64,000 bases of DNA, from positions 1-64,000 of the forward strand of contig JAKOMQ010000017.1 in assembly GCA_022241605.1 (NCBI GenBank). The letters run 5' to 3'. Position numbers and translations under genes: made by a program. This DNA is from Aquimonas sp. Its GTDB lineage: Bacteria; Pseudomonadota; Gammaproteobacteria; Xanthomonadales; Xanthomonadaceae. The notes under the pieces are model-generated. The model did not search any database. It was given only the letters and a program-made list of their open reading frames with translations, and was not told where the DNA came from. Below are positions 57,565 through 64,000 of the stretch, one piece after another (the stretch's first letter is position 1; each line of letters starts with the position of its first letter).

Positions 57565-59193
57565 CTAATCAGAACCCGGAAACCCGGAAACCCGGCGATC
57601 ATCGACAGCCCATGCAGCCGAGTTGCCAGCCAGGTCACGGTGCTGCCGAACAACAAGCGAACCGAACAGGCGATCCCGCTGGCGCAGCAGATAGCGCCCG
57701 AGCCTTCGCGGATTGATCCCACCCGGGCCGCCTGCCACCGCGTCCAGCGCTCCGCGCAGTGGGCCATCACGCCCAGCTTCAACGATTGCGTCGGAGACGC
57801 TCACGGCGCGATCGCCGAACGCGCGGCGCCATTCGTTCAGCACCTCCATTGCTGCCTCGCGCTCCGGGTCCTCGCGGTGCAGCGTGTCGAGACTGGCGCA
57901 CGGATCAGCCAGCCCGAGCGCGATCAACGGATCACGCACGCGGCGGGACCAGTCCTCGAAGCTGCCGAGCGGCGGGCGCTGCTGCGGCACGCTGCGGCCC
58001 CACTGCGCAATGGTGAGCAGAGCGCGCACCAGCTCCACCCTGTGCTCCCGCGCCCAGGCAACGGGGCAGAACTTGAACTCCCGGGTCTCGGGCCGCTCCA
58101 TGCCCGGGTCGATATGGCAGAGCAGGAAGCGCCGGCTCAGGTCGCCTTGGATCACCAGGTTGTTGCCGGTGGCCAGGAACAGGGAGGCCACCTGTACGCG
58201 CGGCATGTTGCTGGAGCCCAGCACACGGATGGCCACCGAGTCTTGCGTGAGCGCGCTGTTGAGTGCCGCCGAGCGCAGCGGCGTCTCCAGGTTGTCCAGG
58301 CATATCACGGGATCACCCGCCAGCAGAGCGGCTCCCAGGCGCTTTTCGGCCTCCTCTTCCTTCGGCGGCCAAGCCACCGCAGCAGCGGGCCGGTCTGTTG
58401 CAACGACGGAACACAGGTCGGCTGCCTTGGACTTGCCAGACCCTCGCACGGGAGCGGTGAAGCCGAACCCGGGCGCAGTGCCCAGACTCGGCCGCAAAAC
58501 GGCCGTGAGCATGGCCGCAATGGCCGTCGCTTCGTCGCTGTTGTCCACGAACCGGAAGCCGTCAAGCAGCGCGCGCAGCGGCTGCAGCGCTTCCTCGGCC
58601 TGTGCTCGCGTGGGCTCGCTGGGGATGGGGCCGAAGTCGACCGAGGCGCAGACAACCGCTCGGCTGCGCGGGTCGTAGCCTTCCCGAACGATCGTGCCAT
58701 CAGGATGCAGAACAGGCACGCAAGCCACAGCCCGAACAGCGGGAACGTCCCACCGACCGACCCGACCGAGGTAAACCGCCGGCAGCTGCGGGGGGCAGCC
58801 AACCGGCCGCACCTCGGTGCGCCCGTCTTTCAGCTTGAAGGCGGCCACGAATCGCGCCGAGGCCTCGAAGGCCTCCAGCAGCATCGGGCCAGTGGCGGGC
58901 ACCAGCGAGGGCATGGCGTCATCCCGGCGGACGCCGGCCGTCTTGGCCCCGAACGCGAGGCGAACCAGCACGTCGCCACGGGCATAGAACGGAAGCCCCT
59001 TGGCCAGCAGCGCTGCCTCGGCCGCATCGGCGGTTTCATGAATCCGGCCCTTGCGCACCACGATCTCGGGCCTCGGGTCATCGCCAGGGGGATCGCTGGC
59101 ACGCCCACGCCTCCTAGCCTCGCGAGCGGTCCTGTCCAGGTCTCGGGCGCTCTTGAGGTCAACCACGGTGAGCACACCCGATGCACCGCTCAT
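57565..59193 (-). CDS. SF3-like replicative helicase/ATPase of the satellite
   Basis: This 542-residue protein has an ATPase core in its second half: Walker A APVRGSGKSK (247-256), Walker B-like VICLDNLE (296-303), sensor-1 ATGNN (341-345) and a basic DLSRRF (351-356). This order and spacing resemble SF3 helicases of P4-type and other satellite replication proteins. The N-terminal ~200 residues are of unknown fold and may bind the origin. It is translated directly behind the zinc-finger primase (ATGA overlap). It is probably the initiator-helicase of satellite replication. Confidence 0.75.
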   Translation of the reverse strand: MSGASGVLTVVDLKSARDLDRTAREARRRGRASDPPGDDPRPEIVVRKGRIHETADAAEAALLAKGLPFYARGDVLVRLAFGAKTAGVRRDDAMPSLVPATGPMLLEAFEASARFVAAFKLKDGRTEVRPVGCPPQLPAVYLGRVGRWDVPAVRAVACVPVLHPDGTIVREGYDPRSRAVVCASVDFGPIPSEPTRAQAEEALQPLRALLDGFRFVDNSDEATAIAAMLTAVLRPSLGTAPGFGFTAPVRGSGKSKAADLCSVVATDRPAAAVAWPPKEEEAEKRLGAALLAGDPVICLDNLETPLRSAALNSALTQDSVAIRVLGSSNMPRVQVASLFLATGNNLVIQGDLSRRFLLCHIDPGMERPETREFKFCPVAWAREHRVELVRALLTIAQWGRSVPQQRPPLGSFEDWSRRVRDPLIALGLADPCASLDTLHREDPEREAAMEVLNEWRRAFGDRAVSVSDAIVEAGRDGPLRGALDAVAGGPGGINPRRLGRYLLRQRDRLFGSLVVRQHRDLAGNSAAWAVDDRRVSGFPGSD

Positions 59194-59654
59194 GTCAGCA
59201 CCGCCCGCGCTTCCTGCACGCGATCACAGGCGAGGCGCAGCCGGGCCAAGTCCTCGGCACCCAACACGCTGCCCGCTGCCAGCTCATTGGCGGCAATCTC
59301 GATCACCACAGCCTCGCGGCCGAGGACGCCCAGGGCGGCCGACCACGCAGCCTCACGCGCTGCACGCCAGGCGGCCCGGCGCTCTTCCGGTGTGTGGGCA
59401 CGGCGCTGGCTGGGCGGGAACAGGTCGGCCACCTGCAGACCCATGGCGGCCAGCACGTCCTCGGTGCTGCAGCCCGCGAAGCAATGCAGCAGCACGCGGC
59501 CATCCTCGCCTTCTGCGATCGACAGCGAGGCCGACCGATCCTCATGGGCAGGGCAGCGGCACAGGTGGCCCCGACCGGACCGCCTGGGGCGATCCAGCCG
59601 GGACAGCACCCGCTCCAACGGCCCTGCGGCATTCCACTGCAGAGCCGCGCCCAT
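59190..59654 (-). CDS. Primase zinc-finger (CHC2-type) protein
   Basis: This 154-residue protein carries a CHC2-type zinc ribbon, C34-x2-H37 (CRCPAHED) and C58-x3-C62 (LLHCFAGC), typical of the DNA-binding part of DnaG-like primases. No TOPRIM polymerase domain follows in this chain, so the primase is split or relies on another protein. It overlaps the upstream gene (TAATG) and the downstream helicase (ATGA). Confidence 0.75.
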   Translation of the reverse strand: MGAALQWNAAGPLERVLSRLDRPRRSGRGHLCRCPAHEDRSASLSIAEGEDGRVLLHCFAGCSTEDVLAAMGLQVADLFPPSQRRAHTPEERRAAWRAAREAAWSAALGVLGREAVVIEIAANELAAGSVLGAEDLARLRLACDRVQEARAVLT

Positions 59655-59932
59655 TAGGCGGCCTCCGGCGGCGGCGTGGAACGCCGCAGAGCCTGCGCCA
59701 GGGCCTGCACGTCTTCCATCAGCTCCGGCACCGCGAATTTGTGCGCATGCCGCAACGGTTCGGAGATTGAACGGAACAGCGTCAGACTCACGCAGTCCGG
59801 GTCAGCCTCGACCCGGCGCAGACGCTCCACGACTTCCTCCAGCTCGCCCGCGAGGAATCCGGCGTGCGCTGACACAGTGGCGCGCGCGTGGGCCGGCTTG
59901 CGCGGCATCTTGATCACCTTGCGCTTACTCAT
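59654..59932 (-). CDS. Small hypothetical satellite protein
   Basis: A 92-residue protein with a basic N terminus (MSKRKVIKMPRKPAHARATV) and a helical body (GELEEVVERLRRVEAD, VPELMEDVQALAQALRR). No family recognised. The start lies inside the end of the preceding gene (8-nt overlap) and the stop overlaps the primase start. Confidence 0.65.
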   Translation of the reverse strand: MSKRKVIKMPRKPAHARATVSAHAGFLAGELEEVVERLRRVEADPDCVSLTLFRSISEPLRHAHKFAVPELMEDVQALAQALRRSTPPPEAA

Positions 59933-60089
59933 GGGGCTGGCCCTCCTGCGCGCTGCGCCGCATGAACTCGCGGCCCTCGGGTGTGACGCGGATCGGCGGG
60001 AACTCGCGGACAGTGCGCGCGCTGAAATCGCGCTTGACCGATCGAGCCTGCCGGCGGGCGTTGCGCTTGGGCTTGCGGTGGCGACTCAT
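59925..60089 (-). CDS. Very small basic satellite protein
   Basis: A 54-residue frame, strongly basic in its first half (MSRHRKPKRNARRQARSVKR), then RTVREFPPIRVTPEGREFMRR. It could bind nucleic acid. Overlaps at both ends with its neighbours support it: ATGA with the upstream gene and an 8-nt overlap with the downstream one. Confidence 0.6.
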   Translation of the reverse strand: MSRHRKPKRNARRQARSVKRDFSARTVREFPPIRVTPEGREFMRRSAQEGQPHE

Positions 60090-60334
60090 GGGCGCAACTC
60101 CGGGGCATCCGGACGCAGCGCCCGCATGGTCGCGATGGTCTCGCCCAGGTCTTCCACGGCACGCTCGGTTAGTTCCAGGCCCAACTGAATCAGCCCGAAG
60201 GTGTTGGAATCTTCATCGAGCTTCAGGCCGAGATTGAGCGCCGCGAACAGCGCATTCATCTGGACGGCGCGCAGGTGCGCCAGGTCAAGCGCGTTCTCCA
60301 GCTTCTGGATCTCGCCGCGATCGAAGGCGATCAT
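60086..60334 (-). CDS. Small hypothetical satellite protein
   Basis: An 82-residue, acidic, helix-rich protein (FDRGEIQKLENALDLAHLRAVQMNALFAALNLGL, ...LTERAVEDLGETIATMRAL). No family recognised. Start and stop both overlap neighbours by ATGA. Confidence 0.6.
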   Translation of the reverse strand: MIAFDRGEIQKLENALDLAHLRAVQMNALFAALNLGLKLDEDSNTFGLIQLGLELTERAVEDLGETIATMRALRPDAPELRP

Positions 60335-60600
60335 GGCTGCACCTCTGCCCGCAGGGCCGCCAGCTCGATCTCCGCAAGCTCCACCAGCCCGTAACAGCCG
60401 CCGGTGATGTGAGCAAGAGCCGTCTCGCCGGCCGCTTCCAGCTTCTGGACTTGCTCTGCGAGTTGGCGCATCGCGTCTCGCAAGATGGGCGCGGCAGCAG
60501 TGACAGCGGCTTGGATTTGCTGCTGGCTTTGCGGATTCAATCGGGCTCGCTTCCGGATCGGACGATTCCATCCATCGGCTACACCCTGAATTCTGATCAA
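60331..60600 (-). CDS. Small hypothetical satellite protein (TTG start)
   Basis: An 89-residue frame with a basic N terminus and a helical C-terminal half (QQIQAAVTAAAPILRDAMRQLAEQVQKLEAAG). The start is TTG at 60600, chosen because it overlaps the upstream stop (TTGA), as each neighbouring junction in this chain overlaps; an internal ATG would give about 45 residues. Confidence 0.5.
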   Translation of the reverse strand: MIRIQGVADGWNRPIRKRARLNPQSQQQIQAAVTAAAPILRDAMRQLAEQVQKLEAAGETALAHITGGCYGLVELAEIELAALRAEVQP

Positions 60601-60764
60601 GGCGAGATGGGCATTCTCAAAAAAAATGCCGCCAGCTCTTGCCGGTCATCCTCGGAAAGCCTCGAAACGACGTGCTCGTGCAGTCGAAGAGCATCCTCTT
60701 GAAGTGAGTGGAACTGAAGGCCGATCGCTCCCAGTTTTTCTTTGTTGGCGATGGGCGCGCTCAT
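60597..60764 (-). CDS. Very small satellite protein
   Basis: A 55-residue frame (MSAPIANKEKLGAIGLQFHS, then LQEDALRLHEHVVSRLSEDDRQELAAFF). Predicted helical; no family recognised. It overlaps its upstream neighbour by ATGA and the downstream TTG start by TTGA. Confidence 0.55.
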   Translation of the reverse strand: MSAPIANKEKLGAIGLQFHSLQEDALRLHEHVVSRLSEDDRQELAAFFLRMPISP

Positions 60765-60946
60765 GCCGTCATCTCCGCGCCCAGGGCCATGGCCAAGGCG
60801 ATGGCGCGCAGCTCGGCGGCCAGGCTCTCGGAGTCGTGGATGGCACGGCCTTCCAGGGCATCAGCGGCATGCCGAAGCAGGAAGGGCCACTGCGAGCGGG
60901 GGATGTTGGCGGGAATGGCCGAGGCGGCCGGGGTGCGGGTGTTCAT
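60761..60946 (-). CDS. Small hypothetical satellite protein, first of the coupled chain
   Basis: A 61-residue protein (MNTRTPAASAIPANIPRSQW, then PFLLRHAADALEGRAIHDSESLAAELRAIALAMALGAEMTA). A GGAG site lies 9 nt before ATG 60946, the best ribosome-binding signal in the chain, consistent with being the first gene of the operon. Confidence 0.55.
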   Translation of the reverse strand: MNTRTPAASAIPANIPRSQWPFLLRHAADALEGRAIHDSESLAAELRAIALAMALGAEMTA

Positions 60947-61078
60947 GGCTTGGACTCCGTAGGGTTTGGAGCCCGCCACCGCGCTGCTGTCGAAGGTGGC
61001 GAGCTGTACGCGGGTAGCAGACCGGCCTACGGACCGGCAGCCCTTGCGGGCTCCCACGCACAGCCCGCCATGAAGCGA

Positions 61079-61094
61079 GCGTGACGCGTCACGC
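61079..61094. promoter_or_regulatory. 16-bp perfect palindrome, possible operator
   Basis: GCGTGACGCGTCACGC is fully self-complementary. It lies between the alpA terminator and the first gene of the replication-capsid operon, where a repressor or activator of that operon would bind. Confidence 0.5.
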
Positions 61095-61112
61095 CATATC
61101 GCAGGCATGAAA

Positions 61113-61142
61113 AACGCGCCTGTCGTGGACGTGGGGCGCGTT
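61113..61142 (-). terminator. Intrinsic terminator after alpA
   Basis: AACGCGCC / GGCGCGTT stem, 14-nt loop, followed on the minus strand by a short T-run. It would separate the alpA transcript from the genes to the left. Confidence 0.55.
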
Positions 61143-61242
61143 GTGCGCCGTAGGTTCGGGCTGCTATTCCCGGTCGCCGAATTGGCGGCGACGAAAGGAG
61201 CATCGCACCGCACGCGCCCGCACGTCAACGACTGCGCGCGCA

Positions 61243-61464
61243 TCACGCGGCCCTCGGCGTGCAGCGGCTGGCGGCGATGCGGTCAGCAATCCAGGACTCG
61301 ACCTCCGATTCGACCCAGCCGGCGCTATTCGGCCCCAGCTGCACGCGGCGCGGGAACTTGCCGGCGCGCTCCATGGCGTAGATGGCGGTCTTGCGGAAGC
61401 CCACCCGGCTTTCGACCTCGGGCAGGCGGATGATGCGGAGCGGACGTGACTGGATAACTTCCAT
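61243..61464 (-). CDS. alpA: AlpA-family DNA-binding regulator/excisionase
   Basis: A 73-residue winged-helix protein: RIIRLPEVESRVGFRKTAIYAMERAGKFPRRVQLGPNSAGWVESEVESWIADRI. The pattern LPEV...G-x-x-x-x-x-IY-x-x-x...FP-x-x-x-x-LG-x-x-x-x-GW-x-x-x-EV-x-x-W is the AlpA signature. In P4-like satellites and Gram-negative PICIs AlpA controls excision and replication operons. A GAGGGAAAG sequence precedes ATG 61464. It has its own terminator. Confidence 0.88.
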   Translation of the reverse strand: MEVIQSRPLRIIRLPEVESRVGFRKTAIYAMERAGKFPRRVQLGPNSAGWVESEVESWIADRIAASRCTPRAA

Positions 61465-61573
61465 GGTGCTTTCCCTCTTGGCTCACGGCGCGTTCGTTGC
61501 CGTGCGTGAGGGAAAGGCTAGAACTGGGGACGGAACCTGCCGCGTGTTCCGCTTTATGCAGACGTCGGCAAGG

Positions 61574-62200
61574 CTATCGGCCGTGCCAACCCACGGCTTT
61601 CAGGACGCGTCGCGCCCTCTCGACCGAAACAGCGAAGCTAGCTGCCAAACGCTTCGCTGCAAGCGACCTGTCCACCCCTTGCGCCCGCAGTTTTTTGGCG
61701 AACTCGCGCTGCGCTTGTCCGTCTCCGGTCGCGGCCCGCTGCTGCTTGCGACGCACGGCATCCTTGCCCACTCGATCAACCACAAACGCAAGCCAGAAGA
61801 GCCTAGCGACCTCATCTTTCAGGCGAGCGCATGCGAACAGCTGGGCGGCCTCCGGGGAGCCTTCGGGCAGCACGCCACGGCCAGACCAGTCAACCGCGGA
61901 CGAATAGTCCAAGAGCGCCCGCAGCATCAGCAGGGCGCGTCGCCTTGAGTCATCTGGAAGCTCGACCGACGCCGGCGAACTCCATTCAACGGCGCCCGAC
62001 CAGGCACCCCCCTCCCAACGAACCGAAACTTCCGCCTCCAGGCCGTGCGGTACCTGCAGCCGCTCGGCGTTGATCTTCCTCTGCACGATCTCCGACAACT
62101 GCAACGGAAGCGCCGCCAACACTCGAGAACTTGGGCCGCACTCCATGAGCCGCTGGAACACGTCGATTTCGTCATCGCCGAGGCGGATGAAGTCACGCAT
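61574..62200 (-). CDS. Hypothetical satellite protein coupled to integrase
   Basis: A 208-residue protein (MRDFIRLGDDEIDVFQRLME...) with a central Trp-containing beta-like segment (VSVRWEGGAWSGAVEWSSP) and a basic C-terminal helix-turn-helix-like part (KKLRAQGVDRSLAAKRLAASFAVSVERARRVLKAVGW). Its start shares a base with the integrase stop (TGATG). No family recognised; a DNA-binding role in control of integration is a guess based on the C terminus. Confidence 0.65.
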   Translation of the reverse strand: MRDFIRLGDDEIDVFQRLMECGPSSRVLAALPLQLSEIVQRKINAERLQVPHGLEAEVSVRWEGGAWSGAVEWSSPASVELPDDSRRRALLMLRALLDYSSAVDWSGRGVLPEGSPEAAQLFACARLKDEVARLFWLAFVVDRVGKDAVRRKQQRAATGDGQAQREFAKKLRAQGVDRSLAAKRLAASFAVSVERARRVLKAVGWHGR

Positions 62201-63405
62201 CACCCACCCCTCGGACCAGGTGAGACGGAAGCGCGCAGACCCTCCAGGTAGTCCGCCCACCCCTCCATCATCTGCCGCCGCTCCGGGAGGTGCTGTGTCC
62301 GGTTGTAGGCCCTTCCCAACGGGTCGCGGACCTCGTGGGCCAGCTGGTGCTCGATCCAATCGACGCGAAAGCCCAGCACCTCATCCAGCAGGGTGCGCGC
62401 GGTGGCGCGGAAGCCGTGGGCGCTCTGGCGATCGCGCCACCCGATGCCAGCCAGGGCCGCCGAAAGCGTGTTTTCACTCATGGCGCGCCCTGCCCCTCGG
62501 CTGGCGGGGAACACGTAGCCCTCGGGGCCGGTGACGGCGTGCAGCTCGCGAAGGATGACCACCGCCTGCCGTGCCAGCGGCACCACATGCGCGCGCCGCA
62601 TCTTCATGCGCGCGGCGGGGATTGACCAGGTGGCGCCTTCCAGGTCGAACTCGCCCCAGACCGCCTGCCGCAGCTCGCCAGGCCGCACGAACAGCAAGGG
62701 CGCCAGCCGAAGCGCCGAGCGCACGACGAACGTGCCGCCCGCGGCCTCGATGGCACGCAGCAGCTCCGCCAGCTCGGCCGGCTCGGTCACTGCGGGATAG
62801 CTGGCGACCTTGGGCGGTGTGAGCGCACCCTGCAGGTCGCGCGCTGGATCGCGGGAGGCAAGGCCACAGGCGACGGCGTACCGGAACACCCGGCCGGCGA
62901 CACTGCGCGCCCGCTTTGTGGTCTCCAGGATGCCCGCAGACTCGCAGCGCCGGAGCACCGCCAGCAGTTCGGGCGGATCGACTTCGCTCACGGGCCGTGG
63001 GCCGATGTACGGGTTCAGCTTCTCGCGGAGGATCCACTGGATCTTCGCGCGGGTGCGCTCGCCGATGGGCTGGCGCTGCAGCCAAGCCTCGGCGACCTTA
63101 GCGAACGTCTGGTCCGCAGCCTCCAGGGAGCGCGCCTTGGCCTGTTTCTTGGCCTGCCCCGGGTCGATGCCCTCGCGCAGCTGCCTGCGCGCCTCCTCGC
63201 GCAGCTCGCGCGCCCGGATCAACGTCACCTCGGGATAGGTCCCGAACGCCAGGCGCCGCTCTTTGTTCAGGAACCGATACTTCAGGCGCCAGTACTTGCC
63301 GCCACTGGGCGAGACCTCCAAGTACAGCCCAAGCCCGTCGAACAGGCGGCGCGGCTTCTCGGCGGGGGCAGCTTTTCGGCATGCCAGGTCGGACAGCTTG
63401 GACAT
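62200..63405 (-). CDS. int: P4-type tyrosine integrase
   Basis: A site-specific recombinase of 401 residues with the N-terminal DUF4102 arm-binding domain (MSKLSDLACRKAAPAEKPRRLFDGLGLYLEV...) and a core-binding domain (about 100-190). The catalytic domain has R241 (FVRPGEL), H330-x2-R333 (HGFRATART), H357 (LAHEVRD) and nucleophile Y367 (AYNRTQH). ATG 63405 follows GAGG. It lies 220 bp from tRNA-Leu, with its target core and arm sites in between. Confidence 0.95.
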   Translation of the reverse strand: MSKLSDLACRKAAPAEKPRRLFDGLGLYLEVSPSGGKYWRLKYRFLNKERRLAFGTYPEVTLIRARELREEARRQLREGIDPGQAKKQAKARSLEAADQTFAKVAEAWLQRQPIGERTRAKIQWILREKLNPYIGPRPVSEVDPPELLAVLRRCESAGILETTKRARSVAGRVFRYAVACGLASRDPARDLQGALTPPKVASYPAVTEPAELAELLRAIEAAGGTFVVRSALRLAPLLFVRPGELRQAVWGEFDLEGATWSIPAARMKMRRAHVVPLARQAVVILRELHAVTGPEGYVFPASRGAGRAMSENTLSAALAGIGWRDRQSAHGFRATARTLLDEVLGFRVDWIEHQLAHEVRDPLGRAYNRTQHLPERRQMMEGWADYLEGLRASVSPGPRGG

Positions 63406-63415
63406 GGGCACCTCG

Positions 63416-63535
63416 TGGGGGCATCTGGCGGCCAATTCCGGCCCACTGGGGGCAAGTATGCCCTACAGGTGCCCCCAAGGGGCGCGGATTGGTCCGCGTG
63501 CGAGCCCTTCCGCCCCCTTCCGCAACATGCCCCCG
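63416..63535. repeat. Right cluster of TGCCCCC arm-type sites
   Basis: TGGGGGCA at 63416-63423 and 63447-63454, TGCCCCCA at 63470-63477 and TGCCCCCG at 63528-63535 share the octamer found near the left end (54635, 54657). The first overlaps the integrase ribosome-binding region, so the protein may also control its own gene. Confidence 0.55.
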
Positions 63536-63626
63536 AAATCGACCCTATAGCGCGCTAAAGGCCTTGCTTTCCGCGCTCTCCCGCACGCCTGCGAACACCT
63601 GCGGAAACATTCTGCGGAATATCGAC

Positions 63627-63644
63627 TTGTGCCCGGAGCGGGAC
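63627..63644. repeat. Right attachment repeat of the satellite
   Basis: TTGTGCCCGGAGCGGGAC covers the discriminator, acceptor and part of the T-arm of tRNA-Leu. It is identical to 54568-54585. Confidence 0.85.
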
Positions 63645-63713
63645 TCGAACCCGCACACCCTTGCAGGTAGCGGATTTTAAGTCCGCTGCGTCTACCGGTT
63701 TCGCCATCCGGGC
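63630..63713 (-). tRNA. tRNA-Leu (UAA)
   Basis: An 84-nt class II tRNA with acceptor GCCCGGA / TCCGGGC, anticodon loop CTTAAAA (anticodon TAA), a variable arm and T-loop GGTTCGAGTCC. The bases after the discriminator A read CAA, so CCA is not encoded. The 3' end is the satellite attachment site. Confidence 0.96.
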
Positions 63714-63858
63714 GGCATTGAGGAGTTTAGCGGGGCCAGCGTGGCTCTTGTGAGCTTTTGGACATATCAGGCGCACGAATCCGGCCAGCCGAACGCGTCC
63801 CGCCGCAGCCGATTGCGCACAAGCTCCACGGCATCCCAGCTGACTCGCAGGCAAACCG

Positions 63859-64000
63859 ATGCCGCTCGACCATCTCGATCGCCTTGAGGCCGAGGCCATC
63901 CACATCTTCCGCGAGGTCGCCGCGCAAGCGCAGCGACCGGTGCTGCTCTACAGCATCGGCAAGGACAGCGCGGCACTGCTGCATCTGGCGCTGAAGGCTT
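63859..64000 (+). CDS. cysD: Sulfate adenylyltransferase subunit 2, partial
   Basis: The first 47 residues ([23 protein letters not shown], then [22 protein letters not shown]) show the PP-loop SIGKDS of the CysD ATP-sulfurylase small subunit, which activates sulfate with CysN. The gene runs off the right edge. Confidence 0.92.
   Translation, partial: MPLDHLDRLEAEAIHIFREVAAQAQRPVLLYSIGKDSAALLHLALKA

Larger units (their letters stand above)
54568..63644. mobile_element. Integrated phage-satellite-like element in tRNA-Leu
   Basis: This is a 9.1-kb island bounded by an 18-bp direct repeat, TTGTGCCCGGAGCGGGAC, at 54568-54585 and 63627-63644. The right copy is the 3' end of tRNA-Leu(UAA). Integrase sits next to the tRNA, followed leftward by a 208-residue protein, AlpA, a chain of small genes, a primase, a helicase, two unknown proteins, a major capsid protein and a DUF2845 protein, all on the minus strand. 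There are no genes for portal, terminase, protease, tail or lysis. The composition fits P4-like satellites and phage-inducible chromosomal islands rather than a complete prophage. Confidence 0.85.

Noticed and set aside
54568..63644. Complete prophage
   Set aside because: Only 9.1 kb, with no terminase, portal, tail or lysis genes; a satellite explains the content better.

Overview
The window looks like a chromosome segment of a high-GC gammaproteobacterium of the Xanthomonadales/Lysobacterales group. The evidence is gene content and order: a type IV pilus Chp cluster (pilG-pilH-pilI-pilJ-pilK-pilL-chpB-chpC) divergent from gshB-tonB, followed by yqgE-ruvX-pyrB; an lptE-holA-nadD group; a fused IcmF-type mutase; and abundant CCCCTCTCCC-type repeats. 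The genus cannot be fixed from the sequence alone. Almost all DNA is coding, and the long antisense reading frames are GC-driven shadows.

Layout. 1-2.9 kb is disturbed: an IS3-family end has cut a nuclease-helicase gene, a DUF2442 gene sits beside a decayed DUF4160 partner, and a degenerate second copy of the icmF tail lies downstream of icmF. 2.9-11.7 kb holds icmF, an acyl-CoA dehydrogenase, an acyltransferase and hemN, the last behind a perfect FNR/Anr box. 11.7-12.5 kb holds a phosphate-symporter remnant and a MITE-like repeat. 12.5-24.9 kb is housekeeping: clpB with a sigma-32-type promoter, a VOC/ABM fusion with a WYL regulator, nadD, holA, lptE, tRNA-Pro, leuS, and a CBS/nucleotidyltransferase plus exonuclease pair. 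25-39.6 kb is the whole Chp chemosensory system of twitching motility, transcribed leftward. 39.9-43.9 kb is gshB-tonB-yqgE-ruvX-pyrB. 44-54.5 kb holds a secreted M36 protease, parE, a VOC protein, a GGDQF/EAL c-di-GMP protein, an adenylate cyclase-FHA protein and a GltB-like protein.

54.57-63.64 kb is a 9.1-kb integrated satellite element in the 3' end of tRNA-Leu(UAA). It is bounded by an 18-bp direct repeat and flanked inside by TGCCCCCA octamers. It encodes a P4-type integrase, AlpA, a chain of small overlapping genes, a zinc-finger primase, an SF3-like helicase, and a lone HK97-type major capsid protein without portal, terminase, protease or tail genes. This is the most interesting part of the window: it resembles a phage-inducible chromosomal island with a single capsid gene. 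Beyond the tRNA lies the start of cysD.

Several independent small-repeat families (CCCCTCTCCC REP-like units, GGGAATC heptamers, a 156-bp and a ~190-bp MITE-like element) lie between genes, and some have entered the icmF reading frame as in-frame insertions.
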